Position numbers and translations under genes: made by a program
Part shown: positions 51,865 through 60,893 of the stretch, piece by piece
Position numbering within the stretch: the stretch's first letter is position 1
Layout of the letters: the number at the start of each line of letters is the position of its first letter
Source: Halomonas sp. GT
GTDB lineage: Bacteria > Pseudomonadota > Gammaproteobacteria > Pseudomonadales > Halomonadaceae
Length of the DNA: 64,000 nt
Assembly (NCBI RefSeq): GCF_002082565.1
Contig: NZ_CP020562.1
Coordinates: forward strand, 1,302,001-1,366,000
Direction: 5' to 3'
The notes under the pieces: generated by a model
Told to the model about the DNA's origin: nothing
The model's input: only the letters and a program-made list of their open reading frames with translations
The model's database searches: none

Positions 51865-53283
51865 TTACTCCTGTTGACTAATCCACTTTAACCGCCAAGC
51901 AAGTAATAGTGCGGCTGTGCTGAGCCCAGCAATAAGGCCTATCCAGTAACCATGCACTCCCAATGGATCAGACATGTCACCTATAGTGTGAGTTCCTAGC
52001 CAGTGGCCCCCGCCTAAGCCGACAATCCAGTAAGAAAGTACGGTAATGACCATCACGATTCGAGTGTCTTTATAACCTCGTAATGCACCTGCCAAGTTGA
52101 CTTGAAGTGAGTCTGAGAGTTGAAAAATAACCGCCAGGGATATGATGGTGAGCGCCAAAGCCTGGATGTCGGCATTGGAGGTATACAACGAAATCACCGG
52201 CACCGCTGTGAACCAAAGTAGTGTACTGTTGATGACCGCCACAATAACGCTGATCACAATACCATTCCAAGCAACAGTTCGTGCCATGGCTGAACGTTGT
52301 TGGCCTAGTGTATTACCTACGCGTACGGTCAGTGCCATGCTCAATGACATTGGCAGCATAAAAAGAATAGACGTAAAGCTCAGTGCAACTTGGTGAGCCC
52401 CCACCGTGACCTCCCCAAAGCTGGCAATAAACAGGGCTATTAGTGTAAATAACGTAACTTCCACGAAAATAGCCACCCCGATGGGCACACCCACTACGAC
52501 AAGTTCACGTATACCCGCTAGCTTTGGTGGCGTCAGTGTCTGCCAAATTGAGACGCTTCGATAAGTGTGTCCTTTACGGGTGTAGAGAGCCATCGCAACG
52601 GCCATTGTCCACATCGAGAGGGCTGTGGCGATACCACAGCCGAATGCACCTAATGCAGGCAATTGTTGGAGACTATCGGGTAACCCTTCTCCAAATAAAT
52701 TAACCAGACCATCGCCACCGTAGATAAGTAGGTAGTTACTGGGAATATTGACGGTTAATCCTACTAAGCTTATCCATAACGCAGGGCGGGTGTGATTCAT
52801 GCCATCTGAAAAGGCTCTAAGCGCCTGAAACAAGGCGATTCCAGGCATTCCGAAGGCGACCGCGGAAAGGTAGGCAGCAGACTCTCTTGCAACCGCTGGA
52901 GGAACCTTCATGAGTTCGAATATCGGGGTAACGACTGTCCACAGTAATGCCGCGGCAGTGAACCCGAGTACTAAGGCGACCCACAATGCCTGGTGAACCG
53001 CAGGGCGAATATCAATGTTTCTCTTGCCGCCCAAAAGATGTGCCACGATAGGCGTAAGGCCCATTAACGTACCGGTCATAAATAGCATCAGCGGCATCCA
53101 TAGGCTTGAGCCAACCGAAACGGCAGCTAAGTCGGTGGCGTTGTGCCTGCCGGTCATAATGACATCGACCACGCTCATACCCGCTTGTGCGAGCTGAGCG
53201 CCGCAGATGGGTAGTGCTAACGCTACCAATGTGCGTGTTTCTGGCCAGTAGATAGATTTTATATTGCTAGTAAAGCCGCCCAC
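51865..53283 (-). CDS. MATE-family multidrug/Na+ antiporter (NorM-like)
   Basis: A 12-segment MATE exporter. The first half begins LPICGAQLAQAGMSVVDVIMTGRHNATDLAAVS and the second half repeats the fold near VVGVPIGVAIFVEVTLFTLIALF; GRHNATDLAAVSVGSS is a family hallmark. The track to TTG 53304 is longer, but GTG 53283 has CAGGAAACATACC before it and is preferred (472 residues). NorM-type proteins export cationic drugs using Na+ or H+. The DUF3080 lipoprotein gene follows directly. Confidence 0.92.
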   Translation of the reverse strand: MGGFTSNIKSIYWPETRTLVALALPICGAQLAQAGMSVVDVIMTGRHNATDLAAVSVGSSLWMPLMLFMTGTLMGLTPIVAHLLGGKRNIDIRPAVHQALWVALVLGFTAAALLWTVVTPIFELMKVPPAVARESAAYLSAVAFGMPGIALFQALRAFSDGMNHTRPALWISLVGLTVNIPSNYLLIYGGDGLVNLFGEGLPDSLQQLPALGAFGCGIATALSMWTMAVAMALYTRKGHTYRSVSIWQTLTPPKLAGIRELVVVGVPIGVAIFVEVTLFTLIALFIASFGEVTVGAHQVALSFTSILFMLPMSLSMALTVRVGNTLGQQRSAMARTVAWNGIVISVIVAVINSTLLWFTAVPVISLYTSNADIQALALTIISLAVIFQLSDSLQVNLAGALRGYKDTRIVMVITVLSYWIVGLGGGHWLGTHTIGDMSDPLGVHGYWIGLIAGLSTAALLLAWRLKWISQQE

Positions 53284-53435
53284 GGTATGTTTCCTGTTTA
53301 GCAAAGTGACCCAACAAAAGCCGATAGAGTAGCAGGAGTCGCTGGGATATCGGTAGCTGTCTAATGATTTGTTGTTTCCTTATCATAGGGACTAGGCGGG
53401 GGTATACTTTACGAAATGAACGGTGACGTAGATAT

Positions 53436-54020
53436 ATGGTGACTCAAGAGCAGGAGCGTTGGACGCTTCACGACATAACGGCGCTGTTTGATGGTGTGTT
53501 TTTAGAATGTTATCAGACGCGATTAATCAAAGGTGGCGATGAACCCCTATATCGCCCAGCTACATCTGAAACACCTTATCATCAGGTGATTTTTGCGCGC
53601 GGCTTTTTTGCTAGTGCACTGCACGAGATCAGCCACTGGTGCATCGCAGGAGAGAAGCGTCGGCAGTTGGAAGATTACGGGTACTGGTACTTGCCTGATG
53701 GGCGCAACGCCCAGCAGCAGCACGCCTTCGAGCAAGCGGAGATTGCTCCGCAGGCACTGGAAAAGCTGTTTACCCACGCCTGCGGACGCACATTCCACGT
53801 TAGTGTAGATAATTTAGGTGGGGACGTTGAGGTCGATCGTGAGGCGTTTGCCAACAAAGTAGATGCCAGAGCAGCACGTTATTTAGAAGAGGGACTGCCA
53901 TTGCGTGCCAACGCTTTCTTTATCGCGTTGACACGCTATTATCAGCATCAAGATACTTTAGTTCAGGCCATTAAACAGGGGCAGCGAGAACTTGACGTGG
54001 TGCTGGTCGCGTCGGCTTAG
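53436..54020 (+). CDS. epmC: Elongation factor P hydroxylase EpmC
   Basis: A 194-residue protein with the EpmC (YfcM) pattern: FASALHEISHWCIAGEKRRQLEDYGYWYLPDGRN contains the HExxHW metal motif, here written as two overlapping pieces, and VDNLGGDVEVDREAFANKV follows. EpmC hydroxylates the modified lysine of elongation factor P. epmA and epmB are not in the window. The stop overlaps the convergent gene by 4 bp. Confidence 0.93.
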   Translation: MVTQEQERWTLHDITALFDGVFLECYQTRLIKGGDEPLYRPATSETPYHQVIFARGFFASALHEISHWCIAGEKRRQLEDYGYWYLPDGRNAQQQHAFEQAEIAPQALEKLFTHACGRTFHVSVDNLGGDVEVDREAFANKVDARAARYLEEGLPLRANAFFIALTRYYQHQDTLVQAIKQGQRELDVVLVASA

Positions 54021-54496
54021 TCTTTCTCGGTAAGCTGCTTGTGAAGCGTTAGCATTACTTCAATTTCGTGCTCGGGCCGCATCGGTTCGAGCCCCATGTC
54101 GTTAAAAATTTCGCTGCGTAAGCGGTGCCAATCTCTCGCACTAATCGCTTCATAAAGCACCTGTGCAGGCGCTAATTCAACAAAAGGATCCAAGCCGTAG
54201 GTGTCAAAGAGCCGAGCCAGCGCTGCTTCATCCTCACCGTTATCGCTAGTGTACAGCGTAGCCGAGAAGTGATCGGTCTCTAGTTCACGTATGACATCCA
54301 ACGGGCTGACGCCGAGGCTTTCTAGCTCTTCAATGCTATAAGAACCCATCACGTTCGTGTCTTCACTGATCCAGCTATCGTCAGGCTGAATGAGTGTCTG
54401 TTTAATGCGTCCATCAGGTAGAGACCAGGCAATAGCCAGCGGCAAGCCGTCATCTTCGCCCGTCTCAATGGCAATAAATCCTGGGTAATCAGCCAC
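54017..54496 (-). CDS. Exonuclease-fold-like protein of unknown function
   Basis: A 159-residue soluble protein. The start (PGFIAIETGEDDGLPLAIAWSLPDG) looks like a DEDD exonuclease first strand (usually DxE plus T), but the leading Asp is replaced (AIET). A later SDNGEDEAALARLFDTYGLDP may correspond to the second motif. It could be a degenerate nuclease or a DNA/RNA-binding relative; this is inference. It follows tatD by 12 bp in the same direction and overlaps epmC at the 3' end. The start follows AAAAGGAGCGAAGC. Confidence 0.75.
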   Translation of the reverse strand: MADYPGFIAIETGEDDGLPLAIAWSLPDGRIKQTLIQPDDSWISEDTNVMGSYSIEELESLGVSPLDVIRELETDHFSATLYTSDNGEDEAALARLFDTYGLDPFVELAPAQVLYEAISARDWHRLRSEIFNDMGLEPMRPEHEIEVMLTLHKQLTEKD

Positions 54497-54508
54497 GCTT
54501 CGCTCCTT

Positions 54509-55360
54509 TTAAGCTTCCGCATCAAGGCGGAAAAAATGCTGGGCAGTGCGGGTTGTTGCGTTCCCCAGCTCGGTTTCAGTCACGTCATGCCACTGGGCAA
54601 TCTCTCTTACAATCCATGGTAGCAAGGCTGGCTCGTGACGGCGTCCTTTTAGTTTGGCTGGAAGGTTGCGAGGCAGCAGGTAAGGACAGTCAGTCTCTAC
54701 CATTAACCTTTCTAACGGAATATCTTTCACTATTGAACGAAGGTGATGACCTCTGCGCTCATCACAAATCCAGCCGGTTAACCCAATATGAAGATCTAAA
54801 TCGAGATAGCCGTGCAGCGTATCTCGGTCAGCGGTGAAACAGTGAATAACGGCTTGGCTGATATCATCTCGCCAGCTATGCAGCATTTCACGCATTCGTT
54901 GCCCCGCGTCACGTTCGTGCAAAAATAGCGGTAAGCCACTTTCAGCAGCGAGCGCCAACTGAGCCTCAAACGCTCGCTCTTGCTCGTGAGGCGTTGAAAA
55001 ATTGCGATTAAAGTCCAGTCCACACTCGCCCACGGCAACCACTTCAGGTTTTTGATGAAGCGCTTTCAACTGGCGCGCCACATCACTGTTCCACCCGCTA
55101 GCATCGTGTGGGTGAACCCCGGCAGTGGCATATATTCCTGGGGTCTGTTTAGCCAGCTCTACGGCTTGCTCAGCGTGTTCAATATCAGTACCCGTCACTA
55201 TTAAGGTAGCTACATTGGCCGCTTTCGCCCGAGCAATGACATCAGCTAAATCACGCTGAAAACTCTCGTGAGTCAGGTTAGCGCCGATATCCACCAAAGG
55301 GGCACCAGAACGAAATTGCAGCGCCTCGGGTAAAAAACTATCCACAGCACTTGTCGCCAA
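54509..55360 (-). CDS. tatD: TatD-family metal-dependent deoxyribonuclease
   Basis: A 283-residue TIM-barrel hydrolase. Motifs are VDIGANLTHESF (the usual first-strand HxH is replaced by NLTH, as in E. coli TatD), TAGVHPHDA, VGECGLDFNRN, PLFLHERDA, VIHCFTADRD and ETDCPYL. These place it in the TatD subgroup, a 3'-5' exonuclease and repair enzyme. The longest frame starts at TTG 55360 with GGGAG upstream; GTG 55345 is an in-frame alternative. The exonuclease-like gene follows in the same operon. Confidence 0.92.
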   Translation of the reverse strand: MATSAVDSFLPEALQFRSGAPLVDIGANLTHESFQRDLADVIARAKAANVATLIVTGTDIEHAEQAVELAKQTPGIYATAGVHPHDASGWNSDVARQLKALHQKPEVVAVGECGLDFNRNFSTPHEQERAFEAQLALAAESGLPLFLHERDAGQRMREMLHSWRDDISQAVIHCFTADRDTLHGYLDLDLHIGLTGWICDERRGHHLRSIVKDIPLERLMVETDCPYLLPRNLPAKLKGRRHEPALLPWIVREIAQWHDVTETELGNATTRTAQHFFRLDAEA

Positions 55361-55629
55361 GCGTCACACTCCCAGTGTCAGTTAAATATTCGATAGCAGC
55401 CAGCTCTCGTTAATTATTTAGCCAGCTGTAAAACGCCATTGTAACGCTGGAGAGTAACAACGACTAATGGTCTATCCCGGATGGATATCTCATTCGAATG
55501 GCACGAATTGCAAAAAAACTGGCTCGATAGGTAAACAGTAAAGCGGTTTTTACTTTTAACATGAGGATGAAGCATGAAATAAATCGGGCTTAAGGCTCTT
55601 TTAATAACAACAATAGACAGGTGAAAAGC

Positions 55630-56862
55630 ATGCATCTATCACGTCGTTTCGCTATTTCTGCGCTATCGGCTTCGGTCATTGCGGTGAGCTATGCACCCAG
55701 CTTAGCCGCCAATGAAGGCATCTCAGATAATGAAATCCGTATTGGTTATCTAGCTGATATGTCAGGTGTTTATCGTGATCCCATAGGCCCATTAGGGCAA
55801 GACGCCATTGAGATGGCAATTGAAGATATTGGTGGCAGCGTACACGGTGCTCAAGTTGTCGTCTTTAGTGCTGATGATCGCAATAGCCCTGATGTTGGCT
55901 CAAGCGTGGTGCGCGAATGGATTGATGAACGCAATGTCGACATGGTCACTGGTCTAGTGGCTTCATCGGTTACATTAGCAGCAGTAGGCTTGTTGGAAGA
56001 GGCAGATAAACTTGGCTTAGTGAACGGCGCTGTTTCTTCCAGTGTCACTAACGAACACTGCTCTCCTAACCATATTCACTGGGTTTACGATACCTGGGCT
56101 ATGTCCAATGGCACGGCAAAGGCAATTACGCAGGAGGGCTATAAAAACTGGTATTTGCTCAGTGCCGACTATTCATTTGGCCATGCACTTGAAGCGGATG
56201 TCGAGCGTGTGGTTATCGAAAATGGTGGAACGATAGTCGGTAGCGCGCGCCACCCCTTTCCGAACAATGACTTTTCCTCTTTCATGCTACAAGCCCAGGC
56301 ATCGGGTGCTGATGTAATTGCCCTCAATAATGCCGGTGGAGACACCATCAATGCCGTACAAACGGCTGGCGAGTTCGGTATTACCCAAGCGGGACAGATT
56401 CTAGCCGGCATGGTGCTGTTCAGCACCGATATACGCAGCATTGGGCTCGAAAATTCTCAAGGGCTGCAGTTCACTAAAGCATGGTATTACGACTTAAATG
56501 ATGAAACGCGTGCCTGGGCAGAGCGTTTTCGTGAGCGCACCGGCAGCATGCCAACTATGGTGCATGCAGGGCTATATTCCAGTACCCGCCACTATTTAGA
56601 AGCTATTGAAGCAACGGGAACAGATGACACGCAAACCGTTCGTCAGCAGATGGCCGATACCCCCATTAACGATATTTTTGCGACGAATGGCTATATACGC
56701 GAAGACGGCCGTATGGTGCATGACATGTATCTCGTTGAAGTGAAAACACCGGAAGAGTCAGTTGATGAGGACGACCTATTCAGAGTTGTGCGTACTATTC
56801 CCGCCGAGGAAGCATTCCGGCCACTGTCAGAAAGCGTTTGTCCACTCGTCAACAATTCATGA
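55630..56862 (+). CDS. Liv-type ABC transporter substrate-binding protein (orphan)
   Basis: A 410-residue periplasmic binding protein of the type I, branched-chain amino acid family (PF13458-like). ATG 55630 follows CAGGTGAAAAGC. A signal peptide ends near AANEGISD, then IRIGYLADMSGVYRDPIGPLGQDAIEMAIEDIGG is typical of this fold. No permease or ATPase genes are adjacent; instead an acyl-CoA ligase follows 41 bp downstream. The ligand may be the acid that this cluster degrades, by analogy with aromatic- and short-acid-binding relatives. Confidence 0.88.
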   Translation: MHLSRRFAISALSASVIAVSYAPSLAANEGISDNEIRIGYLADMSGVYRDPIGPLGQDAIEMAIEDIGGSVHGAQVVVFSADDRNSPDVGSSVVREWIDERNVDMVTGLVASSVTLAAVGLLEEADKLGLVNGAVSSSVTNEHCSPNHIHWVYDTWAMSNGTAKAITQEGYKNWYLLSADYSFGHALEADVERVVIENGGTIVGSARHPFPNNDFSSFMLQAQASGADVIALNNAGGDTINAVQTAGEFGITQAGQILAGMVLFSTDIRSIGLENSQGLQFTKAWYYDLNDETRAWAERFRERTGSMPTMVHAGLYSSTRHYLEAIEATGTDDTQTVRQQMADTPINDIFATNGYIREDGRMVHDMYLVEVKTPEESVDEDDLFRVVRTIPAEEAFRPLSESVCPLVNNS

Positions 56863-56903
56863 AACGCTGAAGCCTTAACAACACATAACAATAAGGACTT
56901 GGC

Positions 56904-58460
56904 ATGGAACACCAACACTTAATTCATCGTAATACGATTGGCGCTGCGCTAAACCGCAGCGCTCGCAAATATTCTCAGCAACTCGCACTAATGTTTGGTG
57001 AGCGAACCTGGAGCTATCAATCGCTTAACAATGCCGCTAACAGCGTAGCCAGTGGTTTGTTAGAGGCCGGTCTTTCTCCTGGGGATCGGTTGGCGGTATA
57101 TGGTAAAAACTCAGATGCCTATGTCATTGCCTGGCTTGCTGCCACTAAAGCGGGCTTAGTACATGTGCCTATTAACTTTGCGCTGAGTAGTGATGAACTG
57201 CGCTATATCCTTGAGCAGTCCGGGGCGAAAGGACTGCTAAGCGATAGCTCGTTAGCTGACAAAGTTCAGGAGGCAACCCAAGGTTTAGCATTAACGGTCA
57301 ATGGAACACTGCATGCTGATCAACAAGATATCCAGTTAGGTCGTTTTGATGTCTTGGCTTATGTGCATTCCTCGCCATCAACAAGAGAGCCAGCGGTCGC
57401 CGTAGAGGGAAGCAGCCTGGCACAGCTGCTCTATACCTCTGGTACAACGGCAGCGCCTAAAGCGGCAATGATGACCCACCAAGCGCTGATGGCGGAATAT
57501 ATGGCCTGCATGGTGGAGTTGGATATCAAGGGAGGCGACGCTATGTTGGCCGCTCTTCCGCTTTACCACTCGGCACAAATGCATGTTTTTTTGATGCCCG
57601 CTCTGCTACTAGGTGCTCCCGTTTATCTGCTTGAAGCGTCGTTAGCGGATAGCATTTTGGCGGTAATTGCCGAACAGAAAATCGTATCGTTCTTTGCGCC
57701 ACCCACGGTCTGGATCAGCTTGTTGCGTCACCCTAACGTTGATCGGTTTGATTTAACCTCGCTCAAGAAGGCGTATTACGGCGCCTCGATCATGCCAGTG
57801 CCTGTTTTGGAGGAGATGCAACAGCGTTTCTCCGGCGTCGGTTTATATAACTGCTACGGGCAGAGTGAAATTGCCCCTTTGGCAACGGTGTTACGCCCAG
57901 AAGAGCATGCTGAACGTCCCGCATCGGCGGGGCGGCCCATACTCACGGTGGAAACGCGCATTGTTGATTTAGAAATGAACGATGTTCCCCCGGGGGAGCA
58001 TGGCGAGATTGTCCATCGTTCGCCGCAATTAATGACGGGCTACTGGGACAAGCCTGAGATGACCGCTGAATCTTTCCAAGGTGGCTGGTTCCATTCTGGT
58101 GATGTGGGCTACATCGATGAAGCAGGTTATTTATATATCGTGGATCGTATTAAAGACGTTATCAATACGGGGGGCGTGTTGGTTGCCAGCCGTGAGGTGG
58201 AAGAGGCGCTGTTTAAGCACTCGGCCATTTCGGAGGTAGCGGTGGTGGGGCTGCCGGACGAAAAGTGGATTGAAGCGATTACCGCCGTGGTTGTGGTGAA
58301 AGAGGGGCAATCGGTTAGTGAGGGTGAACTCATCCATCATGTTAAAAGCTTAATTGCCCCCTACAAAGTCCCTAAGCGCATAGTGTTTGCAGAAGCATTG
58401 CCAAAAAGCACTGCCGGTAAAATTCTAAAACGTCACCTGCGCCAAGACCTAAAGGAGTGA
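56904..58460 (+). CDS. Acyl-CoA synthetase (FadD-like, AMP-forming)
   Basis: A 518-residue ANL-family ligase. The P-loop LLYTSGTTAAPKAAMMTH, adenylate motif YNCYGQSEIAPL, GGWFHSGDVGYIDEAGYLYIVDRIKDVI, and the C-terminal LPKSTAGKILKRHLR with the catalytic Lys are all present. The substrate is unknown. Its gene lies between the orphan binding protein and an acyl-CoA dehydrogenase, whose ATG is 2 bp after this stop (TGAGCATG). The start follows AATAAGGAC. Confidence 0.92.
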   Translation: MEHQHLIHRNTIGAALNRSARKYSQQLALMFGERTWSYQSLNNAANSVASGLLEAGLSPGDRLAVYGKNSDAYVIAWLAATKAGLVHVPINFALSSDELRYILEQSGAKGLLSDSSLADKVQEATQGLALTVNGTLHADQQDIQLGRFDVLAYVHSSPSTREPAVAVEGSSLAQLLYTSGTTAAPKAAMMTHQALMAEYMACMVELDIKGGDAMLAALPLYHSAQMHVFLMPALLLGAPVYLLEASLADSILAVIAEQKIVSFFAPPTVWISLLRHPNVDRFDLTSLKKAYYGASIMPVPVLEEMQQRFSGVGLYNCYGQSEIAPLATVLRPEEHAERPASAGRPILTVETRIVDLEMNDVPPGEHGEIVHRSPQLMTGYWDKPEMTAESFQGGWFHSGDVGYIDEAGYLYIVDRIKDVINTGGVLVASREVEEALFKHSAISEVAVVGLPDEKWIEAITAVVVVKEGQSVSEGELIHHVKSLIAPYKVPKRIVFAEALPKSTAGKILKRHLRQDLKE

Positions 58461-58462
58461 GC

Positions 58463-59605
58463 ATGGACGAGCAAACACAGGCACTATTTCATGACATGAT
58501 CTCCCGCTGCTTAGCGCAGGAGGTGGCGCCTTTCTACGAGCAGTGGGAGGCGGCCGGTGAAATACCGCGCTCTTTATGGCTAGCGCTGGGTGGCGCTGGT
58601 CTATTGGGAATTGATCTTGATGAGACCTATGGTGGCTCAGGTGCCGATATTGCCATCACCCAATTGGCACTGGAGGAGATGTCTCGGCAAGGGTTTGGTG
58701 GGCTAGCCAGCGCTTACAACATTCACGCCAATATCGTGATGCCTTACCTGCAAAATTTAGGCACTGATGAACAGCGCGAAACCTGGCTGCCCCGCATGGC
58801 AAGCGGGGAGTGGTTGGGGGCGATTGCCATGAGCGAGCCGCATGCTGGCAGTGACTTGGCAGCGATGAAAACCCGCGCCACCAAAACAGCCGATGGGTGG
58901 CTACTCAACGGCAGCAAGCTGTTTATTACCAATGGCCAAGTGGCCGATCTCGTTATTGTCTGTGCAAAAACAGACCCCAGAGCAGGTGCAAAAGGGGTCT
59001 CGCTGTTTTTGGTCGATACGTCACTTCCCGGTTTTTCCCGTGGCAAGCCCATCAAGAAAATTGGCCAGCACGCCAGCGATACGGCAGAACTAGCATTTGA
59101 CCAACTGCAACTGCCTAACAGCGCCTTATTAGGGGAAGAGGGCGCTGGGTTTCGCTACCTAATGCAAGAACTGCCCCGGGAGCGCTTAGGCGTAGGCGCG
59201 CAAGCACTTGGCGCGGTAGAGGGGGCGTTGGCATTAACGCTTGATTACGTCACCCAGCGTCACGCGTTTGGTCAGCGCGTGGCCGATTTTCAAAATACCC
59301 GTTTTACGCTAGCTGAAATCAAGGCACAGCTGGATGTCGCGCGTGCCTACTTCGATCAGTGCGTTAATAAGTACCGCCACGGCACGATGACAAGTACCGA
59401 TGCCGCGATACTCAAATTGCAGCTTAGCGAGCTGCAGTGTCGTGCTGTTGATCGATGCCTTCAGTTGTTTGGTGGGTATGGTTACACCCATGAATATCCG
59501 ATTTCACGCTTCTATTTAGACGCCCGTGTGCAAACTATTTACGCCGGTAGTTCTGAGATTATGAAAGAAGTGGTCGCACGCTCGCTGTTGGGCAAAGTGG
59601 CTTAA
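58463..59605 (+). CDS. Acyl-CoA dehydrogenase
   Basis: A 380-residue FAD-dependent dehydrogenase of standard size. Motifs are MSEPHAGSDLAAMKTRA, NGSKLFITNG, and LQLFGGYGYTHEYPISRFYLDARVQTIYAGSSEIM, with the catalytic Glu in the last segment (AGSSEIMKEVV). It is translationally linked to the preceding acyl-CoA synthetase. It probably oxidises the acyl-CoA made by that ligase and passes electrons to ETF. A 13-bp tandem repeat begins over its stop codon. Confidence 0.93.
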   Translation: MDEQTQALFHDMISRCLAQEVAPFYEQWEAAGEIPRSLWLALGGAGLLGIDLDETYGGSGADIAITQLALEEMSRQGFGGLASAYNIHANIVMPYLQNLGTDEQRETWLPRMASGEWLGAIAMSEPHAGSDLAAMKTRATKTADGWLLNGSKLFITNGQVADLVIVCAKTDPRAGAKGVSLFLVDTSLPGFSRGKPIKKIGQHASDTAELAFDQLQLPNSALLGEEGAGFRYLMQELPRERLGVGAQALGAVEGALALTLDYVTQRHAFGQRVADFQNTRFTLAEIKAQLDVARAYFDQCVNKYRHGTMTSTDAAILKLQLSELQCRAVDRCLQLFGGYGYTHEYPISRFYLDARVQTIYAGSSEIMKEVVARSLLGKVA

Positions 59606-59639
59606 GCGCTTTTCTTAAGTTCTTTTCTTAAGTCCTTTT
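59601..59639 (+). repeat. Tandem repeat, 13-bp unit x3
   Basis: CTTAAGCGCTTTT, CTTAAGTTCTTTT and CTTAAGTCCTTTT follow head to tail. The first copy includes the stop codon of the acyl-CoA dehydrogenase gene. Confidence 0.9.
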
Positions 59640-59668
59640 CCGCTGTGCGTCATTACTAAGGAGAGATT

Positions 59669-60856
59669 ATGCAACTGGATAGCGTTGTTATTGTAAGCGG
59701 TGCTCGCACTGCTATTGGCGGGTTTGGTGGGTCGCTCTCATCTTTCGCGCCCCATGAGTTAGGCACTATCACTGCCCAGGAAGCACTGCGCCGTGCGGGC
59801 ATTGCTGGTGCTGATATCGACCACTCTGTGTATGGCCATATTATTACCACGGGCCCAGAAGATGCCTATCTTGCCCGTCATATCGCGTTGAGTGCGGGTG
59901 TGCCGAAAGAAGCCGGTGCCTTTAATGTTAACCGGCTATGTGGTTCCGGCGTGCAGGCAGTGATATCCGCAGCGCAACAAATTGCCCTGGGCGACAGCCG
60001 CTTAGCATTGGCAGGTGGGGCTGAATCCATGTCGCGAGGTGCCTATCTACTGCCGCCCCAAGCACGCAATGGCATACGCCTAGGCGATGCCAATATTCAG
60101 GACCTTACCCTCGGCATTCTTAGTGACCCATTTGGCAGCGGCCATATGGGAATGACCGCTGAAAATATCGCCAAGCAGTATGGCTTAAGCCGCGAGCAGC
60201 TAGATCAGTTTGCAGTGGATAGCCATCGTAAGGCGGCAAAAGCCATTGCAGAAGGGCGTTTTGACGAGCAAATCGTGCCTGTTGAGGTGACAAAAGGAAA
60301 ACAGACGGTTTCCTTTGCACGTGATGAGCATGTGCGAGAAGGCGTTGAGTTAAGTGATTTAGCACGGCTTAAACCGGCCTTTAAGAAAGAGGGAATAGTA
60401 ACGGCAGGGAACGCATCCGGGATCAACGATGGCGCAGCGACCTTGGTGCTGGCGCATGCCGATGAAGCACAGCAGCGCAATTTAACGGTTAGGGCGCGGC
60501 TTCGCGTGGCAACTACCGCCGGTGTGGAGCCTTCGGTAATGGGGTTAGGGCCAATTCCTGCGGTGAAACGCTGTCTCCAACAGGCAGGGCTAACGATCAG
60601 TGACATTGATGTGATTGAGTCCAATGAAGCGTTCGCGGCACAAGCGATGGCGGTTGCCGATACGCTGGGTTTCCCATTGGAAAAACTAAACCCGAATGGT
60701 GGTGCAGTGGCGCTCGGTCATCCAGTAGGGGCGACCGGTGCCATCTTGATCTTAAAAACCTTACATGAATTGGAGCGACGTCAGGGTCGCTATGGTTTGA
60801 TCACATTATGTATCGGTGGTGGTCAGGGCATTGCGCTGTTAATAGAACGCGAATAG
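59669..60856 (+). CDS. Acetyl-CoA C-acyltransferase (thiolase)
   Basis: A 395-residue thiolase with nucleophilic Cys91 (NRLCGSGVQA), GGAESMSRGAYL, catalytic His in ALGHPVGATGA, and the second Cys in LITLCIGGGQG. It is the second thiolase in the window and differs clearly from the one at 35742-36929. The start follows AAGGAGAG. It would cleave the 3-ketoacyl-CoA formed in this cluster, but no hydratase or hydroxyacyl dehydrogenase is present here. The next ligase gene follows 37 bp downstream. Confidence 0.93.
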   Translation: MQLDSVVIVSGARTAIGGFGGSLSSFAPHELGTITAQEALRRAGIAGADIDHSVYGHIITTGPEDAYLARHIALSAGVPKEAGAFNVNRLCGSGVQAVISAAQQIALGDSRLALAGGAESMSRGAYLLPPQARNGIRLGDANIQDLTLGILSDPFGSGHMGMTAENIAKQYGLSREQLDQFAVDSHRKAAKAIAEGRFDEQIVPVEVTKGKQTVSFARDEHVREGVELSDLARLKPAFKKEGIVTAGNASGINDGAATLVLAHADEAQQRNLTVRARLRVATTAGVEPSVMGLGPIPAVKRCLQQAGLTISDIDVIESNEAFAAQAMAVADTLGFPLEKLNPNGGAVALGHPVGATGAILILKTLHELERRQGRYGLITLCIGGGQGIALLIERE

Positions 60857-60893
60857 CAACCGGTTTTCCAATAACAATCGACAGGTGTGTTTT

